64,000 nucleotides of DNA from SVEL01 sp045125245 (GCA_045125245.1 JBGVNF010000079.1:1-64000), one strand, 5' to 3'. Shown: positions 44,232 through 52,552, counted from the stretch's first letter. Translations and numbers: made by a program. Notes: generated by a model from the letters alone, not told the origin.

Positions 44232-44258
44232 TTATCGGATAATTTTTCAATTACTTAA
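44232..44258 (-). promoter_or_regulatory. Sigma-28 promoter of the flgM operon
   Basis: Minus-strand TTAAGT (44253-44258), 13-bp spacer, TCCGATAA (44232-44239). About 55 bp before flgM. Confidence 0.72.
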
Positions 44259-44291
44259 TAGGTAGATTAATATTTTTTTCTTTTTTTGTGA

Positions 44292-44516
44292 ATGTCCAAT
44301 TTTATACTAGGATTTTACATGCTGCGTATGTTTGATTTTCTATATACTTCGAATTTTCTATATGAAACCGAACGTAACCGGCGTCTATTCGCCCTCCTTG
44401 GCTCAGAGACGCCTTTTCCCAACATCGTGTTGGGAAATTACTATTTTACTGACGAAGTATTAAGAAAATCTAAACATTCTCCGCTATCGTAAAATTCCTA
44501 GTATAAAATTGGACAT
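44292..44516. repeat. 225-bp branched inverted-repeat element (MITE-like or structured RNA)
   Basis: Ends are a near-perfect inverted repeat: ATGTCCAATTTTATACTAGG... (44292 on) against its complement ending at 44516, with one inserted base in about 27. Pairing then continues imperfectly inward (GTTTGATTTTC / GATTTTC and TACTTCG / CGAAGTA). The centre holds two hairpins: GGCGTCT/AGACGCC (about 44379-44412) and TTTCCCAACA-TCG-TGTTGGGAAA (44413-44435). So the whole element folds as a stem with two branches. No target duplication is evident and it contains no credible ORF. It sits between the comFC-yvyF terminator and the flgM promoter. Confidence 0.75.
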
Positions 44517-44575
44517 CCGATAAACAGATAAACACTAATAAGATAAGAGAATATAAAAAAGTTTCATATACAATA

Positions 44576-44599
44576 AAAACCCGCGGGTGCGGGTTTTTT
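44576..44599. terminator. Bidirectional terminator after yvyF-like gene
   Basis: AAAACCCGC-GGGT-GCGGGTTTT, 9-bp perfect stem with A/T runs on both sides; it can end the comFC-yvyF transcript (minus) and any plus-strand transcript. Confidence 0.82.
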
Positions 44600-44618
44600 G
44601 ATTATAATTGCTTCGCCA

Positions 44619-44731
44619 GGGTCCTCGCTCTTGTCAGGAGCCTCTGCCTCAGTCCTATGCCTTCGGCTTGGACTGAGTTTCCTCCTGACTAATCCGCTCG
44701 GACTGTTCAAAATTGCTTCGCAATTTTGAAC
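44619..44731 (-). repeat. Structured post-stop repeat, copy D
   Basis: Plus strand: GGGTCCTCGCTCTT-GTCAGGAG-CCTCTGC-[CTCAGTCC...GGACTGAG]-TTTC-CTCCTGAC-TAATCCGCTCGGACTGTTC, then a GTTCAAAATTGC-TTCG-GCAATTTTGAAC hairpin touching the yvyF-like stop codon. Compared with copies A-C, the outer stem has changed on both arms (TTTGGAG/CTCCAAA to GTCAGGAG/CTCCTGAC) and the inner hairpin is completely different yet paired, while loops GGGTCCTCGCTC, CCTCTG, TTTC and CCGCTCGGACTG are kept. Confidence 0.8.
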
Positions 44732-45133
44732 TTACATATCGAGGAAACGCATCTTTGCTGGATCTCGTTTGTCTTTTTGTCTTGATGGTGTATCTCTCTT
44801 ATAAAGTCCACCAAGATTTCTTGTCATCTCTGCCTTACATGGATCACAGAATCTTCCTGTTCTGATATTTGTACCACATTTATCGCACTGGAAGAAGATA
44901 TTTGAATCTTCCGAGAATGCCAATCTCTCTTCTCTTATCCACTGATTAATCTGTTTTGTACTAACCTCTAATTCTTCTGACACCTGATTTACTGTAGCAT
45001 TCTTATGTTCCTCTATGTATCTTTTCACTTCCGTAAACTTGTCTTCCAATTTTGCTCGGCAATCTACACATAGTCTTACGCCACCAATATAGTTAAAAAT
45101 TCTGCCACAATCTTTACAACTTGTAACCTCCAT
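44732..45133 (-). CDS. Flagellar operon zinc-ribbon protein (YvyF/TIGR03826 type)
   Basis: 133 residues. N-terminal zinc ribbon C6xxC9 and C22xxC25 (SCKDCG, LCVDCR), a winged-helix-like middle (KNATVNQVSEELEVSTKQINQWIREERL), and a second CxxC pair set (FQCDKCGTN, FCDPCKAE). Matches the YvyF family encoded between comFC and flgM in Firmicutes; proposed to help flagellar gene expression, with no biochemical function I can assign. ATG behind AAGGAGG. Confidence 0.85.
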   Translation of the reverse strand: MEVTSCKDCGRIFNYIGGVRLCVDCRAKLEDKFTEVKRYIEEHKNATVNQVSEELEVSTKQINQWIREERLAFSEDSNIFFQCDKCGTNIRTGRFCDPCKAEMTRNLGGLYKRDTPSRQKDKRDPAKMRFLDM

Positions 45134-45170
45134 AAAATGACCTCCTTAATATCTAAATTTCTCGCTTACG

Positions 45171-45899
45171 TTATATTCCATATCCCACTGACATACATAT
45201 GCAAAAAACTTCACTTGCTCCTGCTCCAAGAAGAGCCTTCGCGCACGCGTCTAATGTACTGCCAGTTGTATATATATCGTCCACTAAAATAATCTTCTTA
45301 TATTTTACTACATTTTTATATATTTTAAAAGCATTTTCCACATTTTTCTTTCTAGTAGTTTTGTTAAGCTCCTTCATAGGTCTTGTATTTACTACTCTGT
45401 AGAGATATTTTTCATCTACATAAATATTTATTTCCTTCCCTAATTCTCTAGCAATGAGCGCCGCTTGATTATATCCACGCTTTATTCTCTTCTTATAATG
45501 TATAGGTACTGGAACTATCACGTCAGGATTCCACCTTCGTATATCGTTAGCGCAATGCTTTGCTATAGCCTCACCATAAAATCTAGCATATGTACGCCTG
45601 TTATGATACTTAAATTTGTATAAGGACTTGCTAACCATATCGCTATATTCAAAGACTGCCACATTTAATTTAAAATAATGTTTCTTAACACTACAATCGG
45701 TGCAATATTCCTTTGTATCATCGCGAAGCTCTTTTCCACATTTCTTGCATTTTGGCTCACGGATATACACAAGCTTACTATGGCAGGTTGTGCATATGTT
45801 TTCATGTCTGCTTATGATTTTGTCACACATAGGGCAAGTCTTAGGACATAAAATATCTAATATATTTTCTCCAAAGCTTTTGTAATTATTTTGTTCCAA
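45171..45899 (-). CDS. comFC: ComFC-like phosphoribosyltransferase-fold competence protein
   Basis: 242 residues. N-terminal zinc fingers (CPKTCPMCDKII, CTTCHSK, CKKCG, CTDC) and a C-terminal type I PRTase domain with the PRPP loop IILVDDIYTTGSTLDACAKALL. In naturally competent bacteria it helps handle incoming single-stranded DNA. The start appears to be TTG 45897-45899, four bases after AGGAGG, with no better ATG; this is an unusual start. The gene order comFC-yvyF-flgM-flgN-flgK is the Bacillus order. Confidence 0.88.
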   Translation of the reverse strand: MEQNNYKSFGENILDILCPKTCPMCDKIISRHENICTTCHSKLVYIREPKCKKCGKELRDDTKEYCTDCSVKKHYFKLNVAVFEYSDMVSKSLYKFKYHNRRTYARFYGEAIAKHCANDIRRWNPDVIVPVPIHYKKRIKRGYNQAALIARELGKEINIYVDEKYLYRVVNTRPMKELNKTTRKKNVENAFKIYKNVVKYKKIILVDDIYTTGSTLDACAKALLGAGASEVFCICMSVGYGI

Positions 45900-46036
45900 G
45901 ATTCCTCCTAACTGTTCTCTCCCGTTAGTATAATCTCATCTCTTTCTATTTTTAAATTTAATCCTACACTTCACATTCTTTAATTTAACGCTTTAGTTTT
46001 TCTTCTATTTTTATCTCTTTAATAATCTCATCCCTT

Positions 46037-48274
46037 CTATCTTCTCATATCCGAAAGCTCTCTAAGTCTATCCAAAAGTCCCGAATATCTCTTCTGCTCA
46101 TTAATGTTCTCTATCATCTCTCGAGTAGCATCCTTTGTGCCTACGATGGTTACACATTTCTTTGCTCTAGTAACTGCTGTGTACAACAGATTTCTATTCA
46201 TAAGCATTCTAGGTCCCGTCAAAAGCGGCAATACTACCGCCGGATATTCGCTACCCTGGGATTTATGTATAGTTACTGCATATGCTAATTCCAACTCTTC
46301 CAATTGTTTAAAGCTATAATTCACCCATTTGCCATCATCAAATTCCACTTCCAAGGTTTCCAGATACAGATTAATATTTCTTATAATACCTGTGTCTCCG
46401 TTAAATATGCCCACTCCTCGCTCAGTTACATAGCCATGCTTTCCTCGCATCTCCCACTCTATCTGATAATTATTTTTTATCTGCATCACCTTATCTCCTT
46501 GACGGAAGATTCCACTTGCAGTTTCCTTTTCTCTCTTATTATCAACCTTTGGATTAAGACTTTGTTGAAGGACTATGTTGAGATTTTCTACTCCCAACAC
46601 ACCCTTTCGCATAGGCGTAAGCACCTGCACCTCCGATACGTCTGCGTCCACATACTTAGGAAGCTTTTCTTTAACCAGTGTCACCATTGCACCAATAACC
46701 TGCGCCGCTTCATTTCGTCCAACGAATAAGAAATCTTTGCTATTGTTATCAAGGCTTATCTCTTCGCCCCTATTGATTTTATGGGCATTTACTACTATAT
46801 CACTCTGATTTTCCTGTCGGAAAATTTTTGTAAGCATCACCACATTGAACATATTGGCCGCTATTATATCCTTAAGCACATTGCCAGGACCAACTGACGG
46901 AAGCTGATTTACATCTCCCACCAGCACAAGTCTCGTACCTACGCACACCGCTTTAAGTAATGCATGCATCAAGAACATATCCACCATAGACATTTCGTCG
47001 ATAATGATTACATCAGCCTCCAATGGATTTTGCTCATTTCGCTCAAATCTCATAGCTGTGCTATTTTCATCTGGAACACCATTAAGCTCAAGCATTCTGT
47101 GGATAGTCTGGGCTGGTGTTCCTGTAGCCTCTGTCATTCTCTTAGCCGCACGACCTGTAGGCGCGCCAAGCATTATCTCCATTCCTTCGGCTTCATACAT
47201 CTTTATGATAGTATTAATCGTCGTCGTCTTTCCTGTACCCGGTCCACCCGTTATTATCATAAGTCCGCTATTCATAGCGGTTATCACAGCCTGTCTTTGC
47301 AGTTCATCAAGCTCTATTCCCGCATTAGCTTCTATACTTGCCAGCTTCTTATTTATCTTTTCTGTAGGAATATTATCTCTTATATCAAGGTCACAGAGCA
47401 TCGATGCAATATTAAGCTCAGTGTAATAATAATTAGATGCATAAACCATCTTAACCATTTCTTCGCCCACGAGCTTCTCTTTGACTATGATTCTTTTCTC
47501 TATCTGCATATCCATAAGATATTTTTCCATATCAATGTCAGATAAAACCAGCATGTCCTTTGTAGCATTTAAAAGCTCAGCAATAGGTATGCAGGCATGA
47601 CCGTTAGTTCCTGCCACTGATAGCAAATATTGAATAGCACTCTTGATTCTGAAATCAGAATCTCTGCTTATGCCAGCCTTTTCAGCTATTTCATCTGCAA
47701 TCTTGAAGCCAACTCCCGAGATATCATCTGCCAATTTGTATGGATTTTCTTTTATTATTCTATACATTTCCTGCCCGTACTTTGTATAAATCTTTACCGC
47801 TAAATTCATGGAAATGCCATAGCCAGACAAGAACATCATAGCCTTTCGCATATCCTTTTTTTCTTCCAGCTGGCTGGCTATTTCTATAGCCATTCTCTTG
47901 CTTATACCTTTTACTTCTGCAAGACGCTCCGGTTCTTCCTCTACTATTCTAAAGGTATCTTCCTTAAATCTTCTAACTATCCTATCTGCCAATGCTGGAC
48001 CTACACCCTTTATTGCTCCAGAACCCAAGTACCTAACTACTGCTTTCTCATCCTCTGGCACCTTTATCTCATATTTTTCCACCACCAGCTGCTCGCCGTA
48101 TGAAGGATGGGTTGTAAAATGTCCTTCCAACACCACATATTCACCTTCATTAATATACTGAAAGGTTCCCACACATGTCATATCGTCCCCTTCGTAAGAT
48201 ACCGACAAAACAGTATATCCGTTGTCACTATTTCTATATACAATTTTCTCAACATATCCTTCGATTGTGTCCAT
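46037..48274 (-). CDS. recD2: SF1B DNA helicase RecD2
   Basis: 745-residue 5'-3' DNA helicase without RecBC partners; in Bacillus it affects replication fork progress and repair. N-terminal domain with helix-hairpin-helix repeats (VRYLGSGAIKGVGPALADRIV and LAEVKGISKRMA), Walker A GGPGTGKTTT at about residues 340-350, Walker B IIDEMSMVD, and the C-terminal motif VTIHKSQGSEYPAVV. ATG 48272-48274 (MDTIEGYVEK), from AAGGAGG 7 nt upstream. Confidence 0.94.
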   Translation of the reverse strand: MDTIEGYVEKIVYRNSDNGYTVLSVSYEGDDMTCVGTFQYINEGEYVVLEGHFTTHPSYGEQLVVEKYEIKVPEDEKAVVRYLGSGAIKGVGPALADRIVRRFKEDTFRIVEEEPERLAEVKGISKRMAIEIASQLEEKKDMRKAMMFLSGYGISMNLAVKIYTKYGQEMYRIIKENPYKLADDISGVGFKIADEIAEKAGISRDSDFRIKSAIQYLLSVAGTNGHACIPIAELLNATKDMLVLSDIDMEKYLMDMQIEKRIIVKEKLVGEEMVKMVYASNYYYTELNIASMLCDLDIRDNIPTEKINKKLASIEANAGIELDELQRQAVITAMNSGLMIITGGPGTGKTTTINTIIKMYEAEGMEIMLGAPTGRAAKRMTEATGTPAQTIHRMLELNGVPDENSTAMRFERNEQNPLEADVIIIDEMSMVDMFLMHALLKAVCVGTRLVLVGDVNQLPSVGPGNVLKDIIAANMFNVVMLTKIFRQENQSDIVVNAHKINRGEEISLDNNSKDFLFVGRNEAAQVIGAMVTLVKEKLPKYVDADVSEVQVLTPMRKGVLGVENLNIVLQQSLNPKVDNKREKETASGIFRQGDKVMQIKNNYQIEWEMRGKHGYVTERGVGIFNGDTGIIRNINLYLETLEVEFDDGKWVNYSFKQLEELELAYAVTIHKSQGSEYPAVVLPLLTGPRMLMNRNLLYTAVTRAKKCVTIVGTKDATREMIENINEQKRYSGLLDRLRELSDMRR

Positions 48275-48464
48275 TTTTCCTCCTTGTGTCTGTCCTCTCA
48301 CCTATCATTGATAAAATCTCATTCTCATCTACATAGTATATCATATATTACATATGTAAAAAATATAAAACTTAATTTATTTTCATTTCTACAGCCAGCA
48401 TAAATTATCATATATTATATTTTTTGCGTTTAAATATTTCAAAATACATTTTAAAGTTAATCTA
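48275..48464. other. AT-rich spacer upstream of recD2
   Basis: About 190 bp of very AT-rich DNA between the terminator at 48472-48491 and recD2. A recD2 promoter is expected here but I could not pick a convincing one. Confidence 0.35.
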
Positions 48465-48491
48465 TAAAAAAGAATCTCGCTTGCGAGATTC
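48465..48491 (-). terminator. Terminator at the end of the structured flgJ 3' region
   Basis: GAATCTCGC-AA-GCGAGATTC, 9-bp perfect stem (48472-48480 against 48483-48491), then TTTTTT on the minus strand. Confidence 0.87.
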
Positions 48492-48496
48492 TCCGC

Positions 48497-48645
48497 CTGC
48501 GGCGGGTTGCTTTAGCAACATCTTCTTCTCCGCCGCAGTGCGATCCTTAGCGGAGCGTTTTTTATGATATAGGAAGTTCAGAGAACTTTCCTATATCATA
48601 AAACAAGGGACAACATAACTATGTCTCCATAATTACTTTGTCCCT
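48497..48645 (-). ncRNA. Highly structured 3' region after flgJ (candidate 3'UTR-derived RNA)
   Basis: Between the flgJ-like stop and the terminator the minus strand folds into consecutive stems: AGGGACAA/TTGTCCCT (48606-48613 against 48638-48645), a 16-bp perfect stem TTTTATGATATAGGAA/TTCCTATATCATAAAA extended by GTTC/GAAC (48560-48602), and CTGCGGCGG/CCGCCGCAG (48497-48505 against 48530-48538) enclosing GTTGC/GCAAC. It contains GC-rich strings in an AT-rich genome. No ORF. Could be a 3'UTR, an sRNA, or clustered REP-like/MITE hairpins. Confidence 0.5.
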
Positions 48646-48671
48646 ATATTTACACATTAACAATTAATTTA

Positions 48672-49124
48672 TTATGCTTCCTCATCTGCCATAGTTGTTG
48701 CATTTGTAGCCATCGCATTCTGAGTTGCCGCATCACTTAGCTTAACTGAATCCAAGCCATAATTTCGCTTCATCTGCTCGTAAAGCATCTGAGCTATACC
48801 TAAGCCCTTGCCATTATTACTCTCTGTCGCACTCTTGGCATACTCCTGAGTTAACATGTCTCCAAAATAATCCATATACGAAGTTACGCTGCTGCTCTCA
48901 TCATCGCTTTCAGGAACCATTCGCTCAAGTGACTTAAATACCTGTTCTGTAAAATATGATTCAAATTCCTTACATACCGCCATCAGCTCATCTTCAGTGC
49001 TCTTGGAATAATCTGTCTTTGACAATGTCTCCTTAAGCTTATCTGCCGCAGCCGAATCTTTTGCAGCATTGGAAGTATACATCTCACTATACTGGCTATA
49101 TAAGCCATCCAATGACATACCCAT
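48672..49124 (-). CDS. FlgJ-like rod-binding protein (no muramidase domain)
   Basis: 150 residues. The core MAVCKEFESYFTEQVFKSLERMVPES...DYFGDMLTQEYAKSATESNNGKGLGIAQMLYEQMKRNYG matches the FlgJ N-terminal rod-capping domain; the peptidoglycan hydrolase domain of proteobacterial FlgJ is absent, as usual in Firmicutes. Last gene after flgF-flgG (12 bp). Confidence 0.82.
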   Translation of the reverse strand: MGMSLDGLYSQYSEMYTSNAAKDSAAADKLKETLSKTDYSKSTEDELMAVCKEFESYFTEQVFKSLERMVPESDDESSSVTSYMDYFGDMLTQEYAKSATESNNGKGLGIAQMLYEQMKRNYGLDSVKLSDAATQNAMATNATTMADEEA

Positions 49125-49136
49125 AAGTTACCTCCA

Positions 49137-49958
49137 TTATCTTCTAAGCTGATTAGCCTGTCCAAGCATATCATCTGCTGCCTGAATAGCCTTTGAATTC
49201 ATCTCATAAGCACGCTGTGCAACTATCAAGTTAACCATCTCATCAACAGTCTGAACATTTGATGCTTCCAAATATCCTTGCTTAATCTTCGACTTCTGCA
49301 ATGCTGGATCATCAACCTCCATAATAGGCTCGCCTGATGCATTAGTCATTTTATATGTACTTCCAGAAGACTTTTCAAGTCCACCTGGATTAGAAAATTG
49401 CACAAGTCCTATCTGCATACCTATAGGCTGAGGATTATTGTTTTCATCTGGATAACATACATTTCCGTCAGCATCTATAGTAATCATGCTTGTATTGTAT
49501 TCTGGTCCAAGTTCAATACTCATACCAAATGTATCAAGAACCGGGAAACCTTCTGACGAGCATAACATTACTCCGCCTTCTTCATTTCCAATAGCCCAGT
49601 TAAATGAACCATTTCTTGTATAAACTGTCTCACCATCAAGATTCTGCACTGCAAAAAATGCCTTACCATCAATAGCAAAATCTGTATTAATATCTGTAGA
49701 TGTAAGTGAGCCCTGTCTAAAATTAGTAGTAATAGATGCATTTCTTACACCAAGTCCTACCTGAGCTCCTACAGGCTTAGTCTCACCATTAGCACTAGTA
49801 GTTTTAGACTGAATTGTTTGATAAAGAAGTGTCTTAAACTGTGCTGTCTGTGTCTTATAACCTGTTGTATTTACATTTGATAAATTATTCGCAATAACAT
49901 CTACATTAGTCTGCTGTGTTGTCATACCGGACGCAGCCGTCCAAAGTGCTCTCATCAT
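49137..49958 (-). CDS. flgG: Flagellar basal-body rod protein FlgG (FlhP-like)
   Basis: 273-residue distal rod protein. N-terminal MRALWTAASGMTTQQTNVDVIANNLSNVNTTGYK and C-terminal GYLEASNVQTVDEMVNLIVAQRAYEMNSKAIQAADDMLGQANQL are the rod/hook family signatures. In the same gene order as Bacillus flhP. 17 bp after the upstream rod gene. Confidence 0.92.
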   Translation of the reverse strand: MMRALWTAASGMTTQQTNVDVIANNLSNVNTTGYKTQTAQFKTLLYQTIQSKTTSANGETKPVGAQVGLGVRNASITTNFRQGSLTSTDINTDFAIDGKAFFAVQNLDGETVYTRNGSFNWAIGNEEGGVMLCSSEGFPVLDTFGMSIELGPEYNTSMITIDADGNVCYPDENNNPQPIGMQIGLVQFSNPGGLEKSSGSTYKMTNASGEPIMEVDDPALQKSKIKQGYLEASNVQTVDEMVNLIVAQRAYEMNSKAIQAADDMLGQANQLRR

Positions 49959-49975
49959 AGTAGCCGCCTCCTATC

Positions 49976-50752
49976 TTATCCTAAACGACCGACTTCATTT
50001 ACGGCCTTCTCAATCATCGTATCTGCTGTCTGCAATGCCTTCTGGTTACTCTCATATGCTCTGGTAATAGTTATCATCTCTACCATTTCGCTTACCGCAT
50101 TGATATTGGAAGTCTCCAAATACCCCTGCTGAATAATAGCAGTTGGTTCAATTTCAACTCCACCTTCTACTATGTCATACATATTTTCACCATACTTCTT
50201 TAGATAGTCATAATTTTCAAAATCTACTATCTTAATAGTGTCAATGTATTCTCCATCTGCATATATCTCTCCAGTTGTTGTAATAGCAACCTTCGCAGCG
50301 TCTGTTGGGATATAGATATCGCCACCTTCGCCCTGTACATAATCACCATCTGTAGTACGGAGTCCTCCGTCTGCATCTAGTGTAAAATTACCGTCCCTGG
50401 TATACTTAATCGATTGTTCGCCCTGCTTGTTGGTGAATGATATAGAGAAAAATCCGTTTCCCTCTAATGCTAAATCATAGGTATTCTCTGTATTTTTCAA
50501 AGAACCCTGTGAATAGTCTGTGTAGTTCTCGCCAATCTTTACTCCAAGGCTCATATCTCCCACAGGTGTCACGCGATAACCAGAAGTTCTATCATTAATT
50601 CTTACACCTAAGAATTCATCAAAAGCTCTAGCTGTTGCACCTTCTCTCTTGTAGCCTGTAGTTGAAGCATTTGCGAGATTATTAGTAATGGTATCCAGTC
50701 TCTTTTGCTGATTTACCATTCCTGTATAAGCAGTATACAGTCCTCTAACCAT
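49976..50752 (-). CDS. flgF: Flagellar basal-body rod protein FlgF (FlhO-like)
   Basis: 258-residue rod protein with the family start MVRGLYTAYTGMVNQQKRLDTITNNLANASTTGYKREG and end GYLETSNINAVSEMVEMITITRAYESNQKALQTADTMIEKAVNEVGRLG. Position right after mbl matches Bacillus flhO. FlgF versus FlgG assignment is by order and length. Confidence 0.88.
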   Translation of the reverse strand: MVRGLYTAYTGMVNQQKRLDTITNNLANASTTGYKREGATARAFDEFLGVRINDRTSGYRVTPVGDMSLGVKIGENYTDYSQGSLKNTENTYDLALEGNGFFSISFTNKQGEQSIKYTRDGNFTLDADGGLRTTDGDYVQGEGGDIYIPTDAAKVAITTTGEIYADGEYIDTIKIVDFENYDYLKKYGENMYDIVEGGVEIEPTAIIQQGYLETSNINAVSEMVEMITITRAYESNQKALQTADTMIEKAVNEVGRLG

Positions 50753-50811
50753 TCTTTCTCCTTTCAGGAAGCATCCTGAATCCTTATCGTAGTCGTTTCA
50801 CGACCGCAATC

Positions 50812-51804
50812 TTAATTGCTCATCTTATCAGTTAAACACTCAATGTACTTACCTGTTCCAATAGCAACTGCTGTCATAGGATCTTCCGCAGTCATAGTAT
50901 TAATACCGGTTCTATCCTCGAGCAAGTCCTCAAGCCCCTGAAGAAGGCTTCCACCACCTGTAAGAACGATACCTCTGTCTGCAATATCAGCAGCCAATTC
51001 TGGTGGAGTCTTTTCAAGCACACTGTGAACAGCATCTACTATCTGAGATGTTATCTCTCTAAGAGCCTCTTCTGTCTCTTCTGAAGTAACTGTAATAGTC
51101 TTAGGAAGACCTGTTACAAGATTACGTCCACGAACATCCATAGTAGCAACCTCTGCTCTTGGGAATGCTGTACCGATTTTTATCTTAATCTCCTCAGCTG
51201 TTCTTTCACCGATGAGAAGATTATGTTTCTTTCTCATATATCTAACGATTGCCTCATCGAAATCATCTCCGGCAACCTTAATAGAAGTACTTACAACAGT
51301 ACCACCAAGTGAAATTACTGCGATATCAGTAGTACCACCACCTATATCTACGATCATATTTCCACATGGCTTCGCAATATCTATACCTGCACCAATAGCT
51401 GCAGCGATAGGTTCCTCGATAATCGCAACCTCTCTCGCACCTGCCTGGTAAGTTGCATCCTCAACCGCCTTCTTCTCAACTTCTGTTACACCACTAGGTA
51501 CACATACGCTGATTCTAGGCTTTCTAATCATTCTCTTACCAATAGCCTTTGAAATGAAATGCTTAAGCATCTTTTCTGTAACTGTATAATCTGAAATAAC
51601 ACCCTGACGAAGTGGTCTAACTGCCACGATATTACCAGGTGTTCTACCAATCATAAGTCTAGCTTCCTCACCAATAGCCTTAATCTTGTTTGTATCTCTA
51701 TCAAACGCTACTACTGAAGGCTCCTTTAAAACTACACCCTTACCCTTAATGTATACAAGAATGCTTGCTGTTCCTAAATCGATACCGATATCTGTTGCTA
51801 ACAT
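50812..51804 (-). CDS. mbl: Actin-like cell-shape protein Mbl/MreB
   Basis: 330-residue actin homologue guiding lateral wall synthesis. Phosphate 1 loop DIGIDLGTASILVY, phosphate 2 VDIGGGTTDIAVISLGG, adenosine motif IVLTGGGSLLQGLEDLL. Directly downstream of spoIIID and upstream of flgF-flgG as in Bacillus, which supports Mbl rather than MreB or MreBH. ATG 51802-51804 follows AAAGGAG. A sigma-28-like motif sits about 140 bp upstream. Confidence 0.93.
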   Translation of the reverse strand: MLATDIGIDLGTASILVYIKGKGVVLKEPSVVAFDRDTNKIKAIGEEARLMIGRTPGNIVAVRPLRQGVISDYTVTEKMLKHFISKAIGKRMIRKPRISVCVPSGVTEVEKKAVEDATYQAGAREVAIIEEPIAAAIGAGIDIAKPCGNMIVDIGGGTTDIAVISLGGTVVSTSIKVAGDDFDEAIVRYMRKKHNLLIGERTAEEIKIKIGTAFPRAEVATMDVRGRNLVTGLPKTITVTSEETEEALREITSQIVDAVHSVLEKTPPELAADIADRGIVLTGGGSLLQGLEDLLEDRTGINTMTAEDPMTAVAIGTGKYIECLTDKMSN

Positions 51805-51945
51805 AAAATACTCCTTTCAAAAATCCTTTTATACCAATAAATTTCCATAAATACGTTTAAAGTGCCCAAGCGGACTATTTTATTATATACAATAAATTTA
51901 AAATATGAAAGAACTTTTTAAAGGAATTTTTAAGATTCGTAATAT

Positions 51946-51973
51946 ATATCGTCAAACGCCCCTAAAATCTTTA
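51946..51973 (-). promoter_or_regulatory. Possible sigma-28 promoter of mbl-flgF-flgG-flgJ
   Basis: Minus-strand TAAA (51970-51973), 16-bp spacer, GACGATAT (51946-51953): the same spacing and -10 as the flagellin C promoter. A sigma-A reading (TTGACG-N17-TAAAAA) overlaps it. Confidence 0.5.
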
Positions 51974-52212
51974 ATCCATTTTTCAAAATTACATAATAAT
52001 TTCACTATTAAAACACATTTTTTACACAATTACACTTTATATTATAACCATACTATTAAACAAATAGTATGCAACTTAACATTTTCATAACTCTGCATGA
52101 CAGTTTTACTGTCATGCCCCCTTGATAGACATTCACTTAATTGTGAATTCCTATATATAGATTGCTTAAATGCAATTGTTTTCATTCTTCATATCCATTC
52201 CTTTTATTTTTT

Positions 52213-52251
52213 AAGGAGGAGGGCATCCTGTGGTAGGACGCCCTCCTCCTT
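52213..52251. terminator. Large hairpin after spoIIID
   Basis: 12-bp perfect stem AAGGAGGAGGGC/GCCCTCCTCCTT with further TCC/GGA pairing inside, 25 bp after the spoIIID stop. The T run is on the plus-strand side (TATTTTATG), not the minus side, so its job as the spoIIID terminator is uncertain. Confidence 0.55.
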
Positions 52252-52276
52252 ATTTTATGACATTTAATTGTAAGCT

Positions 52277-52525
52277 TTAGCTTCTTTTATACTTATCCTT
52301 TGTGGCTAATCCACCACGTATATGACGCTCAGCCTTGTTCAAATCAAGCACCTTTCTAGCCTGAGTGGCCAGCGCAGGGTTAATTGCAAATAAACGGTCA
52401 GCGACATCTTTATGTACTGTACTCTTACTCACCCCAAACCTCTTCGCAGCCTGGCGCACCGTAGCATTTTCTTCGATTATGTAATGAGCTATATCGATAG
52501 CTCGTTCTTCAATGTATCCTTTCAT
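52277..52525 (-). CDS. spoIIID: Sporulation transcription factor SpoIIID
   Basis: 82-residue mother-cell regulator of sporulation. Helix-turn-helix ENATVRQAAKRFGVSKSTVHKDV at about 19-41, followed by the basic C-terminal helix RKVLDLNKAERHIRGG, both typical. ATG 52523-52525 with TAGGAAC upstream. A promoter with good match to the sigma-E pattern precedes it. Its presence means the organism, or a recent ancestor, has the endospore programme. Confidence 0.95.
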   Translation of the reverse strand: MKGYIEERAIDIAHYIIEENATVRQAAKRFGVSKSTVHKDVADRLFAINPALATQARKVLDLNKAERHIRGGLATKDKYKRS

Positions 52526-52552
52526 AGAATGTTCCTAAAAGATTGTTTGTAC

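Larger units (their letters stand above)
51805..52276. other. mbl upstream region (472 bp, non-coding)
   Basis: Very AT-rich. Contains a sigma-28-like motif (51946-51973), a perfect 10-bp hairpin GCATGACAGT-TTT-ACTGTCATGC (52095-52117) without a T run, and a long hairpin AAGGAGGAGGGC.../GCCCTCCTCCTT (52213-52251) near the end of spoIIID. Very short minus-strand reading frames exist (for example MTVKLSCRVMKM... at the first hairpin), but none has convincing coding signals. Confidence 0.5.

Noticed and set aside
44292..44492. Plus-strand 66-residue frame inside the 225-bp inverted repeat
   Set aside because: No ribosome binding site, and the whole span is explained by paired repeat arms and hairpins.
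46304..47545. Several plus-strand frames of 70-193 residues under recD2
   Set aside because: All are antisense to a well-conserved helicase gene and lack ribosome binding sites.
51905..52090. Plus-strand 61-residue frame upstream of mbl
   Set aside because: AT-rich low-complexity composition, no ribosome binding site, and it overlaps the promoter motif region.
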